Below are positions 20,110 through 29,554 of a DNA stretch of 64,000 nt, piece by piece. Each line of letters opens with the position of its first letter. The stretch's first letter is position 1. The position numbers were made by a program, and so were the translations under genes. The notes under the pieces were generated by a model, which saw only the letters and a list, made by a program, of their open reading frames with translations, made no database searches and had not been told where the DNA came from. Source of the stretch: Odontocerum albicorne (lineage: Eukaryota > Arthropoda > Insecta > Trichoptera > Odontoceridae); contig OX463849.1 in the NCBI GenBank assembly GCA_949825065.1, forward strand, positions 34,677,199 through 34,741,198, written 5' to 3'.

Positions 20110-20385
20110 AACAAAATTTCCGGGTTTTTTGCCTGCCATTTGTCTTAACCCTAGTAAACTAGGCTGTTGCCTATAGCTTCATCATCCATGTCTTTCCTTA
20201 TTTCTTAGGGTTGTAATATATGGGATGTTGGTAATATAGACTGCGAGAACATACTATATTTCCACTCTTCTAAGTCGCTTGCAGTTTGCATGGCAGTGTA
20301 CAAGCTTCCCCCATGATAAATCCTTCACCTGATTACTCCATGTAGAAAGCACTCTGTCTCTTCTTCCTGGTGAATAACACTTTCA
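20110..20385 (-). pseudogene. Probable LINE C-terminal fragment
   Basis: The minus strand shows a GRKRQSTLHGVIR-like stretch and a Trp/Glu-containing block (LEEWKYSMF) as in the tail of arthropod LINEs (pattern R...R...W.......W). Heavily damaged; the family is uncertain. Confidence 0.35.
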
Positions 20386-20387
20386 TT

Positions 20388-20547
20388 GTAAACAGTATAA
20401 TGTGGTGGATTTATTGTCATATGTAAATCTATTTCAACCAATCAGAAAGGTGCTTTAAAGGCCTTTAGTGAAAATGAGACAAGAAACATAAAAAAAAATC
20501 AACGGGAATCAAATATGTAAAACCCGCTTTAGAAGATGGTGTCTTAA
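20388..20547 (-). mobile_element. SINE copy ending at the piggyBac target site
   Basis: The SINE tail (ACTTTCATTGTAAACAGTAT, GTGGTGGATTTATTGTCATA) and body (GGCCTTTAGTGAAAATGAGA) are followed by a degraded head whose last bases, GGTGTCTTAA, correspond to the GCGTCTTACC of intact copies. The head breaks off exactly at the left TTAA of piggyBac. Confidence 0.6.
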
Positions 20548-20562
20548 CTCTTTCCCCGCGGC

Positions 20563-20630
20563 GCGCACAAACGCCTGTGATTTGATTTGACAACATTAGC
20601 CCGCTAAGCGCACAGACGTCTGTGATCTGA
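20563..20630 (+). promoter_or_regulatory. piggyBac subterminal direct repeats
   Basis: Two 23-bp repeats, GCGCACAAACGCCTGTGATT.. at 20563-20585 and GCGCACAGACGTCTGTGATC.. at 20608-20630, differ by three transitions. The second contains the palindrome CAGACGTCTG. Their place just inside the TIR suggests transposase binding sites, by analogy with internal repeats of known piggyBac elements. Confidence 0.6.
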
Positions 20631-21133
20631 CGACAACTCAAATTTGAAACGACAAATACTTATAAAGAATGAGACAAAACCGGGATAAAAACTAAACTAA
20701 AATTTAAAATAATCTTTATTCTAGCGACATATCTCGAAACCTTGTCAAATAATGTATTAGTATATGAAATATTTTTGAATAAACAGAGCGCAGATTGTTT
20801 CTCAAATATTTATTTCCTACTATCGCGTTTCGTATGTGTGACGCATGACAATATGTGTGAACAGTATGTGACACACGACACTGGCGCGGTCCAGTGATAC
20901 CTGGCGCGTCTCTCGCTTACGTAAACATTACTAAATATTTTATATACGAGCAGCATTCAATCTGATTTTTTTTATTTCTTTTCAAATATTTTTAATTAGA
21001 GACTATATAATTGTGTATGGTTCGTTTAGTTATTGTCAGTTTTTAGTGTTTTGATTTCAAATTTGATATTTGTATTTGAAATCAATAAATTTTAAATTTT
21101 CTGTTTTATTATTTTTAACACGTTATATTCATT

Positions 21134-22786
21134 ATGACTAAACGTGGTCTAAGTGAAGAAGAAATTGGCGATTACGTATGTGAACTTGGGTCAAATTACG
21201 GATCAAGTGTTAGTGAAGACGATAATATTTCGAACCTTAGTGATGTTATTGATTCTGATAATGATGAAAATGTTGGATTTGGCGGTGAATCGTCTACAGA
21301 AACGTATTCATCTTCGTGGCTTTCGGGTTCACATATTCCAGTTATTCATAATTTCAACGCATTTTCAGGAGCGAATCCAGACATTACGTTTTCTGAAAAC
21401 TCCACCGAACTTGACTATTTTGAACATTTTCTCAATGAAGATATAACTAGCAAAATTGTTGACGAAACGAATAGTTTTTATCAACATGAAGTTAATAATA
21501 AAAGTTTTGGAGATAAATCAAGGATAAGAAGATGGTATGATACATTTATTTACGAAATGTACATATTTGTAGCAGTTACAATGTTAATGACGAGGAATCG
21601 TCATCTTACCATCGAGGAGCACTGGTCAACAGATCCTCTTCTGCTGAGTCCTATTTTCGGGCAAACAATGTCTAGGGACCGATTTGAGCTCATTTTACAG
21701 ATGCTACATTTTAGTGACAACGCATCAAAATCATCAGATAGACTGCATAAAATAAAAATTTTGATTGATTTTACCAGAAAAATATTTAAAGAAACCTTCG
21801 CACCTCTTCAGAATCTCTGCATAGATGAAAGCATAATTGCTTTCAAAGGGCGCTTGGTTTTCAAACAATATATCCCGTCAAAACGGCATAGATTTGGAAT
21901 AAAAATGTTTGTACTCTGTGACGTGATGACTGGATATATATTAGATTTCATAATTTATACAGGATCTCAAACTGAAATCGACAATGAAATGGGACTCGGT
22001 ATATCTGGTTCAGTGGTCACAACTCTGTTAAATAATTATATCGGAAAAGGACACAGTTTGTTTTGTGATAACTGGTACACTAGCCCTGAACTCTTTAAAA
22101 GATTATATGAAAACAAAACAAATGCTTGTGGAACAGTGCGTAAAAACCGAAAAGGCATGCCAAAGTTTAAAAAATTGAAAAAGCGAGAAGTGGAATCTTT
22201 TAACAATAGAAAATTGCTGGCGCTGAAATGGTGTGATCGGCGCGACGTGCACATGCTTACCACTCTTCATGACAAGTCAAAAGATTGTACTGGAAAAGTA
22301 AACAGGTCAACCGGTGAAGCCATACAAAAACCCAAGTGCGTAATCGATTACAACAAATGTATGGGTTTGGTAGACAAAGCGGACATGATGCTAAGTGGAT
22401 TAAATTGCATGAGAAAGTCCGTCAAATGGTACAAGAAGGTGTTTTTCCATGTAATAGATTTGTATTTGCTCAACGCCCATATTTTGTACAAACTTGTTAC
22501 ATCTAAATCGGTTAGTCTGGCTAAATTTCAGCTAGCTGTTATTCGGCAATTGATTGAGAAAAATTCGAAAAAAGTAATGCTCAACAAAGTTCAATGCTCC
22601 ACTACTTCTGCTGACAACCCTACAAGATTTATACCAAAAAAATATTTAAATCATGAAAAGATAAACATTCCATCTACGCCAAAGTGCAAAAATCCACGTC
22701 GAAGGTGTCATGTCTGTGCTAAAACTAAAATAAATGTTATCATCCAACCATGCTTCAGGGCATACCACGAGAAAAATAAATATTGA
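21134..22786 (+). CDS. piggyBac-family transposase
   Basis: A 550-residue transposase that cuts and rejoins DNA at TTAA sites in the nucleus. ATG at 21134 was chosen because it gives the usual acidic N-terminus (EEE, SEDDNISNLSDVIDSDNDEN). Residues about 90-470 form the DDE_Tnp_1_7 domain. Visible catalytic positions are D231 in LCIDESIIAFKGR, D312 in FCDNWYTSPE and D414 with D417 in GLVDKADMML, matching the DDD triad of piggyBac. Conserved W and K/R blocks (VKWYKKVFFHVIDLYLLNAH) follow. The C-terminal cysteine-rich finger is shortened: only C525, C528, C540 and H545 remain, where relatives have at least six Cys/His ligands. Stop TGA 22784-22786; AATAAA lies right after the stop. It looks PGBD4-like, but the subfamily is not assigned. 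Confidence 0.95.
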   Translation: MTKRGLSEEEIGDYVCELGSNYGSSVSEDDNISNLSDVIDSDNDENVGFGGESSTETYSSSWLSGSHIPVIHNFNAFSGANPDITFSENSTELDYFEHFLNEDITSKIVDETNSFYQHEVNNKSFGDKSRIRRWYDTFIYEMYIFVAVTMLMTRNRHLTIEEHWSTDPLLLSPIFGQTMSRDRFELILQMLHFSDNASKSSDRLHKIKILIDFTRKIFKETFAPLQNLCIDESIIAFKGRLVFKQYIPSKRHRFGIKMFVLCDVMTGYILDFIIYTGSQTEIDNEMGLGISGSVVTTLLNNYIGKGHSLFCDNWYTSPELFKRLYENKTNACGTVRKNRKGMPKFKKLKKREVESFNNRKLLALKWCDRRDVHMLTTLHDKSKDCTGKVNRSTGEAIQKPKCVIDYNKCMGLVDKADMMLSGLNCMRKSVKWYKKVFFHVIDLYLLNAHILYKLVTSKSVSLAKFQLAVIRQLIEKNSKKVMLNKVQCSTTSADNPTRFIPKKYLNHEKINIPSTPKCKNPRRRCHVCAKTKINVIIQPCFRAYHEKNKY

Positions 22787-23282
22787 AAAATAAACAATCT
22801 TAACTTTTATTTCATAATAATAAATAATTCTGAGTTAAGTATTTCAATATAGACCAATAAATATGGTGTGAACAGAGTGAGATTTATAATGTTTGTGAAG
22901 TAAAAAACACTTCATAATTCATATCCTTGTGCCCATACAATACGCGCTGAATCCCGTGCCGTCCCAGTGCAGACTCGTCACACACACACAGATAGGCACT
23001 TGAGTGGGGGAGTGTGGAAATAATAATTTCTATGATCGTATCATTCGTTTGTTTATTTTACGTAATATTTAATTTATCTCCTTTATTTCAAGAGTAATGA
23101 CTTTTATTTATTATCAGAAAATTACTTGTGTGTTATGTTTACCTAATTTTGTAATTAAATATCAGTGGTTCTAAACTAAATACGCATTTAAACTTAGGAA
23201 TTAAAAAACGCCGAAATTGTGCCGCGCACAGGGGTTGTCGAATTTGATTTTTAACGCGGTTAAAAGGTTAATGTTGGTGGAT

Positions 23283-23467
23283 TGTATTTTATCATACAAT
23301 TCACTGCAAAGTTTTATTATCACGTGGCAATCTCTTCTAACCAACCAAAAAATGTTTTACATATAGCCAGATAAGTTTTTTTAAATCTAGAACTATCGAG
23401 GATTGAACCTGTGAACTTAATTTGGATACAGATGTTTTACCAATTAGACCAGACAGGTCGTGATGAT
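23283..23467 (-). mobile_element. SINE with tRNA-like head
   Basis: The plus strand shows the tail TTATTATCACGTGGCAATCT, CTTCTAACCAACCAAAAAAT, then the head GATTGAACCTGTGAACTTAA, TTTTACCAATTAGACCAGAC and AGGTCGT. It lies just to the right of piggyBac. Confidence 0.7.
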
Positions 23468-23675
23468 GAGAAACTCGGAAAGAAATATAAGTTAAGTCAC
23501 ATGACAGACAATATAATAAATAAGAATTATTTTCAGTTTTTTTGGACAAACAATTAAGTTTTCAACTTAAACCGTTTATTTCTAACTTACGTTATTCATA
23601 ATGAACTTATTACAAAATGAAACATGTCAAATAACTTTACAAACAAAGATTTTACAAACTGTCAGACAATGAGAA

Positions 23676-23876
23676 TTAAATCGCAATTTCATAGAGATAA
23701 TCGACTTTTCGATTACTGAGGCTGTAAATCAATATGCACTCGTTCCTTGACCCACTTAAATGCATAATGATGCATGAAGTCCCGACAGTATATGGCTTAT
23801 GCACTTTGCAAACACCTCCAATGTGGAACCGACGCAAATCGTCAATAGAAGAAACATCAAAAACAGTGGCGCTAAC
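23676..23876 (-). CDS. Candidate terminal exon, unassigned
   Basis: An open minus-strand frame of 66 codons ends in TAA at 23676-23678. It contains SATVFDVSSIDDLRRFHIGG, VCKVHKPYTVGTSCIIMHL and NECILIYSLSNRKVDYLYEI. Sequence complexity is higher than in the flanks. A possible splice acceptor (TATATAG) sits at its upstream edge, and AGAAATAAACGG, a poly(A) signal, lies about 100 nt past the stop. The polypyrimidine tract is weak. I do not recognise a domain. It could be a host last exon or a chance frame. Confidence 0.22.
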   Translation of the reverse strand, partial: VSATVFDVSSIDDLRRFHIGGVCKVHKPYTVGTSCIIMHLSGSRNECILIYSLSNRKVDYLYEIAI

Positions 23877-23879
23877 CTA

Positions 23880-25020
23880 TATAGTTCTTAAAGTTTATTG
23901 TAAAACTCATTAAAAGTTTATTATACAACTCATAAACCATTCATTGAACGCGAGTTTATCTTTTTATAAGACGATTAACTTTTTTTATTTATTACAAACT
24001 TCATTGTATCTGGTGACAATCGCCTGTGGACAATCTTGTGTGTGTTGTGGGATGATCTCGGATGTTTTTATGGTTTCTCTCTTCAACCTATTGTCTTTTC
24101 TTTGACCTTAACATATATGAGGAGGTAATATTAAAAAAGAACATGTCCACCAAATCAGAATGTTGGGAAATCGCAAAAAATACTGTTTGCATTAAAAATA
24201 TATGACATAATAATTCATTGTAAAAATATCTGAAATCCTTAAAATCGCTTAAGGTGACTTGATTTGTTGTTTAAAATCGAATCATAATAATTAAAATAGT
24301 TATTCTAGTTTAAAATATAAACACTATCCTGTTTGAGTGAACCATTTTACTGTAATCTTTATTGATTGAACAGGTCTGGGACAGGATGTTTTTTGTTCGA
24401 TTTCAAAAAATATTATGAAGATGAAGCAAAAAATAATAATAATTGGGTAGAGTAATTTATTTTTATTTTAATCAAATAAATAAAATGTTACAAAATAAGA
24501 AGAAATATTATTATAAAACTATAAATATATGTAGGTAGATACCGCTGTGTAATGACATTACACTGCACGTACGATTTAAAACTGACATTTGCTTGTGAAC
24601 TGGTGTGAAGTTAGACACAATCGGAAAACTATGATTGGTCAATTCGGACATGATCTTTCTTGATTGGTTTGAAGCCTGGACAAGATTCTTTTTGAAAAAA
24701 TACTGATTCTTTATTATGATTTTAAAATGCTTTATATGCATTCAAATGTAAATGTTAAAAGGCTCCGTACCATCGATAAGAAGAAGTCTGTTTTATCAAC
24801 TCATTTTTTGTATCCGATGAACATGATCATTTTTTAATGTTACCTCATCAGATGCGTGATTGCGGAATATTTGCAAACTATTTTTTTTTATTTGCGAACC
24901 TATTGTATTATTTATTATATTTTTTGTTTAGTTTTTTTATTTTCCATATTCAAGGGTATTTGGTTGAAAAACATCTGATGTCATCGCGATTAGGCTCGCC
25001 CTCTATTGTTAGGGGTATAC
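23880..25020. other. No recognised gene
   Basis: AT-rich intergenic or intronic-type sequence with scattered less AT-rich patches. No repeat family or motif was recognised. Confidence 0.4.
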
Positions 25021-25089
25021 ATAGCCACATAGTATGCGCACACACATGGTATACAGACACATGTGTGTATGCGCATACTATGTTGCTAT
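25021..25089. repeat. Inverted repeat, 27-29 bp arms
   Basis: 25021-25047 and 25061-25089 pair as ATAGC(C/A)ACATAGTATGCGC followed by ACACACAT, with one mismatch and a 2-nt bulge. Pairing may extend outward through TCTATTG (about 25002) and CAATAGA (about 25090). Confidence 0.85.
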
Positions 25090-25318
25090 CAATAGAATTA
25101 TATTTATTATTGACTAATTAACACTGACTCATTGTTTTTGATAGATACTATGGTAACTGGTTGATGATTCCAAAATATCTAATTTTAAGTTATTCCATAA
25201 TTATATTCCATAATTTGAAGTTATTCATAAATAGTAATTCTAAAAAATCCAATTTTTGTTCTGTGTAAGCGCTACTATTCCACTAAAAACAAATCCGAGT
25301 TCTTTACCTCTATAAAAT

Positions 25319-25470
25319 AATTTGTGCTCCCCTGAAGATGAGGTGAAAGCCTTGACACCGGTAGGGTTATACCGTTACAAAAAAAATGGAATAAACAGTG
25401 TTTGATAAAAATAAATTATAATGTCTTTAAACCTCCACAACGTTAATGCCTTAACTATAAACAACAAATT
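25319..25470 (+). repeat. Penelope-like repeat, right half only (copy 2)
   Basis: GTGCTCCCCTGAAGATGAGG, TGAAAGCCTTGACACCGG and TAGGGTTATACCGTTA are followed by the shared flank TAATGTCTTTAAACCTCCAC. The mirror arm seen in copies 1, 3 and 4 is missing here. Confidence 0.6.
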
Positions 25471-26235
25471 TATAAAATAAGTCTTCGACAATTACTTTAG
25501 TCTGCTTGGTGAATTTTGGTAATATTTTGTGGTATACATACATACATTGAACTTAAATATACATATAATTATTAAATAATTTTAAAATAATGACTGTAAT
25601 TTATTATTACTACTACTTTTTGTATCTTCATGTAAGGTTAAGATAAAGTTTTGTATTTTTTGTCAATAATTTTAAGTAGGTAATTGTATAACCTGTCACA
25701 TGTTCATTTGTATATAAAGACACTGTTGTGTCGTTAATTAAATAAAATAAAATAAATACGTAGGTTCTGATAATTGTCATATATAGTGATCCAAGAATGT
25801 TTTTTTTAGTATTATTTGTTAGCAATCTTCAGAGACTCCATATCATTGAGACCGTTTGTCGGAATTTATATCGGACGTCAAAATTCTAATCCCATTATTG
25901 TTTATTTCTATTAAACTTTATTTTCAACGGTCTTTTCGTTTTCAATCGACTCCTCTAAATAAAATTTAAACAAGCCACAGAGTTCCGCCACTGCAACGTC
26001 TTTAAATGCTTAAGACGATGAACTACAAACCAATCATGATGAAATCAAATTTATAAGATTTCGTAATTGAGAATGATGTATGGAAGTATTTGATGTTGGA
26101 TTGATTAAGGAAAAGTGTTTTACTAATGTAATAAAGAAACCGGGCCAGAATTATTCTATTATTGAAGTCTGTTATTGAAGACAAAATACGAAATCAATAT
26201 CAATGAAACCTTTGTAGTTATTTCAATGTATGATA
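25471..26235. other. No recognised gene
   Basis: AT-rich; the short minus frames lack domains. Confidence 0.4.
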
Positions 26236-26237
26236 GT

Positions 26238-26415
26238 TACACATTTGGATGAATTATCAAAGAAGGAGAGGCAAGGAATAAGATACAGAGAAAGCGCTGT
26301 ATTAAAATATATATGAATATGGAGAATGCGAAGGAAGTATGTAGTTATACACAAGTTTGGTGTTCTATCTATTCTGTCCACCCTAACAGGTAAATGACGT
26401 TATTGTATGTATGTT
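26238..26415 (+). pseudogene. LINE-A C-terminus and 3' end, sense
   Basis: Reading gives MNMENAKEVCSYTQVW and SIYSVHPNR before a stop, equivalent to the MDVEEAKEIC ... SVVSAYP tail of LINE-A. The 3' end runs into TATTGTATGTATG. Confidence 0.6.
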
Positions 26416-26439
26416 TAAATAAAAATTACATCTCAGAAG

Positions 26440-26865
26440 TTCTGAGAGCGACGGCTGGTCTCGGGGTGCGTTGGTGCGCTGAGCCGGAGAAATAATTCAC
26501 AATTATTAAATTATACATTCGCAAACAAGACTTATAAAAATATTAAGTATTTGTATTGATTAAATATGTATAATATAAGAATACTGAAAAATAATACGAG
26601 TATTTTTATTTAAGTGAAAATAAAAAAAATTGGAAGTAAAATTTAAAAAATATTCCTTTCAAATTAACCAGACAAGTTTACCAATTCATTCTGCAACGAT
26701 CTCGAATATGCACCGGGTGGAAACGCAGATTCATATAAGGCAGATAGAGACATATGATACAGTAAACCGTGAGACTATTTCTCTTTATTGCGAATTGTTT
26801 CTCCGGTTCGGTGCGCCAACGCACCTCGGGACCGGCCGCCGCTGCTCAAAACAGCTTAAACGTGA
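26440..26865. mobile_element. MITE with about 60-bp inverted repeats, copy 1
   Basis: The left arm GAGCGACGGCTGGTCTCGGG, GTGCGTTGGTGCGCTGAGCC, GGAGAAATAATTC and the right arm, read inward as GAGCAGCGGCGGCCGGTCCC, GAGGTGCGTTGGCGCACCGA, are inverted copies. The interior is AT-rich and non-coding. The second copy is at 50284-50780. The target duplication is not clear. Confidence 0.75.
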
Positions 26866-26889
26866 GTTAAGTACTTTTTGCATAATATA

Positions 26890-27090
26890 TTCTTCTTCTT
26901 CATCGCGTGCTTATTGCTGAGGGTCGTGGTCCTATACTATGTCTTGAACTCGGCGCACCACCTATCTCCATCCCTTCCGGTCCTGGGGCATGTTGAATAC
27001 AGCGCAGAAGATCCTGTGAACTCCTCTATTTGAGTCGTCAATCTGATAGGTCACCTTATTCTTGCTTGCCTTCTCTCAATTGTCTCGATT
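26890..27090 (-). pseudogene. Probable LINE 3' fragment
   Basis: TCTTCTTCATCGCGTGCTTA, GGTCGTGGTCCTATACT and CGCACCACCTATCTCCATCC are typical of the antisense of arthropod LINE ORF2. Too short to assign. Confidence 0.35.
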
Positions 27091-27342
27091 TATTCAACTC
27101 CATTTATTAATTTTATTTTTCAAGTCTTTTGCACGTTATAGATTTCGCTAATTCGTACATTGAATAAATATAACAAGTAAAATAAAAACAAAAAAAACTT
27201 TTTAAAACAATTCAAAATTAAAAAAAAACAGAGTAAAAATGAATATGTTACATTATAAATTATTACACAGTATTGTCCCCGTGATCCATGTTTTAAGACT
27301 GTCATAATTCTGCAGAACTAGTTGAAATATTCACGGAAGTAA

Positions 27343-27392
27343 AACAAATTCTACATTTATGAAAATATATATTCATAAATGTAAAATTTGTT
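27343..27392. repeat. Inverted repeat, 21-bp arms
   Basis: 27343-27363 (AACAAATTCTACATTTATGA..) pairs with 27372-27392 with one mismatch and an 8-nt AT loop. Confidence 0.85.
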
Positions 27393-29164
27393 TATATATA
27401 TCATTTATACATCGTCCCCTTTTACACCGGTTCAAAAATTGTTAGCTAGGTATTTAAAATTCGTTCAGTATCACGGACCCACCGAGATTCCAATTTCGAA
27501 TTACTTTCGGAGAGAATCCAAGTATTCCTCTCTCGCTCTCTTGTATTCAAAATTCTCATATTATTTCTTTGGCGACAACCATCGTGTGGGTGTTGGCCTA
27601 TTTATACTATGATATTATATTATATATTAACGTTCATGTAATTATCAAAATGTTTGTTAACATACAGTTTAGTGAAAGTAATGTATTTAAAAAAAACAAA
27701 CACTTTAAACCAGATTTAAAAGAATGTGAATGGTAAGAAAAAAAACGATTTCACATCTTAGTATTTCTTCTCACTTCTATAACTTAGACGAAGATAGATC
27801 AAGGAATGTCTTTTGTATAAATAAATCAATACTTTTTAATTCTTTGCATTCCAACATTTTAATCCGAAAAAAAATGTAATCACAATACGAAGAGAGCCCT
27901 CCAGGATAAAATTAGACTTTTATAAAACGCCTTTTTAATAAATTCAAATGTTGACGTGACCATAATGATTTTAATTTAATCATTTCATGGTTAAGATCTT
28001 AAATGAAATAAAACCCCGTGTCATGGAGGCCTTGAATGATAGAAGAAGGGTGAGTTTTATTACTACGAAATGAATGAAATAACCACTACAGGATTGGTAA
28101 ATGGATACCATGGAAAAGGAAGGTCTGGAGTTTGTGGTAGACATTCGTCATGCAGAGTCATAGTTGAAAAGATGTCAAATCGAGTTTTCGGTGAGGTCCG
28201 TGACAGATTGGACAGATTCGAGGATTTAAATCCTGTAATTCACAAAAGGTTTTTAATACAACATACTTGAACTTTGTTGTAACAAATTCGTTATTTTTTG
28301 TATTTTCTGTAGTAACAATGACACTGTTTAAAATTTCATCGTAATTGCTTCTGAGGGTGTGCGAATAATGTGTGGAAAAACATTGTCTAACAAAACGAGA
28401 ACTTTAGTAAATAATACAGATTAAAATAAGATTAAAATAAGAAGTGCTTACGACGAATAACGGAGCAATTAGATAGTTTGGCCGCGTTGAAAAAATAAAG
28501 AATGAAAAATTTACATAAAATATATATTCTAATAGTACGAGATATTTGGAAAGAGAGAAAAACATGGCACAACCAAATGAGTCAAACTCAGAAAAAAGAC
28601 AGGAGGAAAAATCTTAGGAAAATATGCATGACGATGTTTACTGGCGTGGTAGAAACGAAAGATCTATGTCAGTAAAAAAAGAGAAAGAATCTCAGAAACT
28701 AACGTCATATCTCTGAAATCAATTAAATCACTAAAAACGAAGATTTAAAGATAATATTTCTTTATTTTAAGATGTCTTTTAACTTGAAAGTTGCAGGTTC
28801 GATTTAATTAAAAAAAAAACGATTTACGACCTTACGACCGCTTTCACTGTTTCTGGTCGGATGTAAATATTTTTACACTGTCGAGAGATTACACAGTGTA
28901 CAACACAGATTATAGATAATCACAATATTAGCTTACAAAAGTTCAAGATGTATTTGTACAGGCCTTATTATCATTTAGATATTTTTTCAATCTTTACTAT
29001 TTAGTATTTGTTTAAAAAAAACATGTATAAAAGTGCATTAATTTCAAAAGAAACCCGTCTTTTAACCGTTTTACTGCTGGATATTTTTTTTAATACTATA
29101 AAACGTCTATATATAGACTCAGCACTCTCCCGGTTAATATCTAATACAAATTACTTATATTTTA
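27393..29164. other. No recognised gene
   Basis: Long AT-rich stretch. Frames at 27388-27612 and 28070-28270 are unassigned. A minus-strand TATAAATAGG (27597-27606) is TATA-like but has no supported gene. GTTGCAGGTTCGATTTAATT near 28791 is a scrap of SINE head. Confidence 0.35.
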
Positions 29165-29270
29165 TTTATGTACATGGTTAAACATGGTACATCTAGCGGG
29201 CTTAACACTATACAGCAATTTCTTCCGACCAACTAGCTCATCTTGGATACATAAAACTGTTTAATCCAAC
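29165..29270 (-). repeat. SINE tail fragment
   Basis: ATCTAGCGGGCTTAACACTA then CAGCAATTTCTTCCGACCAA is a diverged SINE/LINE-B tail in minus orientation. Confidence 0.5.
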
Positions 29271-29554
29271 ATATAATTTCAAAAAAGTTTGTATAATACG
29301 AGTATATCGATATTTAAATTTTAATGATCTAAAAAAATGTATCCATTTTTTTATTATTATTTATTATAAAATTTATTCTGTTAAAGGTGTCAAATAGTCA
29401 AAGCATTAAGTAAAAAGCACGTTTCAGGTAAGATTCTCAAAAATGGGATTCCCGTTGAGTTAGCGCTGTACAAACTTTTTTAAATTCAACAAAATGTTAT
29501 TTTTTTAATAATACATTTTTTATTTTTATATTATTAATCCCATAGATTATGTTT
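29271..29554. other. Unassigned AT-rich sequence
   Basis: Nothing recognised. Confidence 0.35.

Larger units (their letters stand above)
20544..23271 (+). mobile_element. Apparently complete piggyBac element
   Basis: TTAA at 20544-20547 and at 23268-23271 bracket 2720 bp. Reading inward from the left TTAA gives CTCTTTCCCCGCGG; from the right, on the other strand, CCTTTTAACCGCGT. These terminal repeats agree at 13 of 18 positions including the TTAA. The element contains one uninterrupted transposase gene, subterminal direct repeats near the left end and an AT-rich 3' region. The precise TTAA duplication and open ORF suggest a recent insertion, possibly still mobile. Confidence 0.88.
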
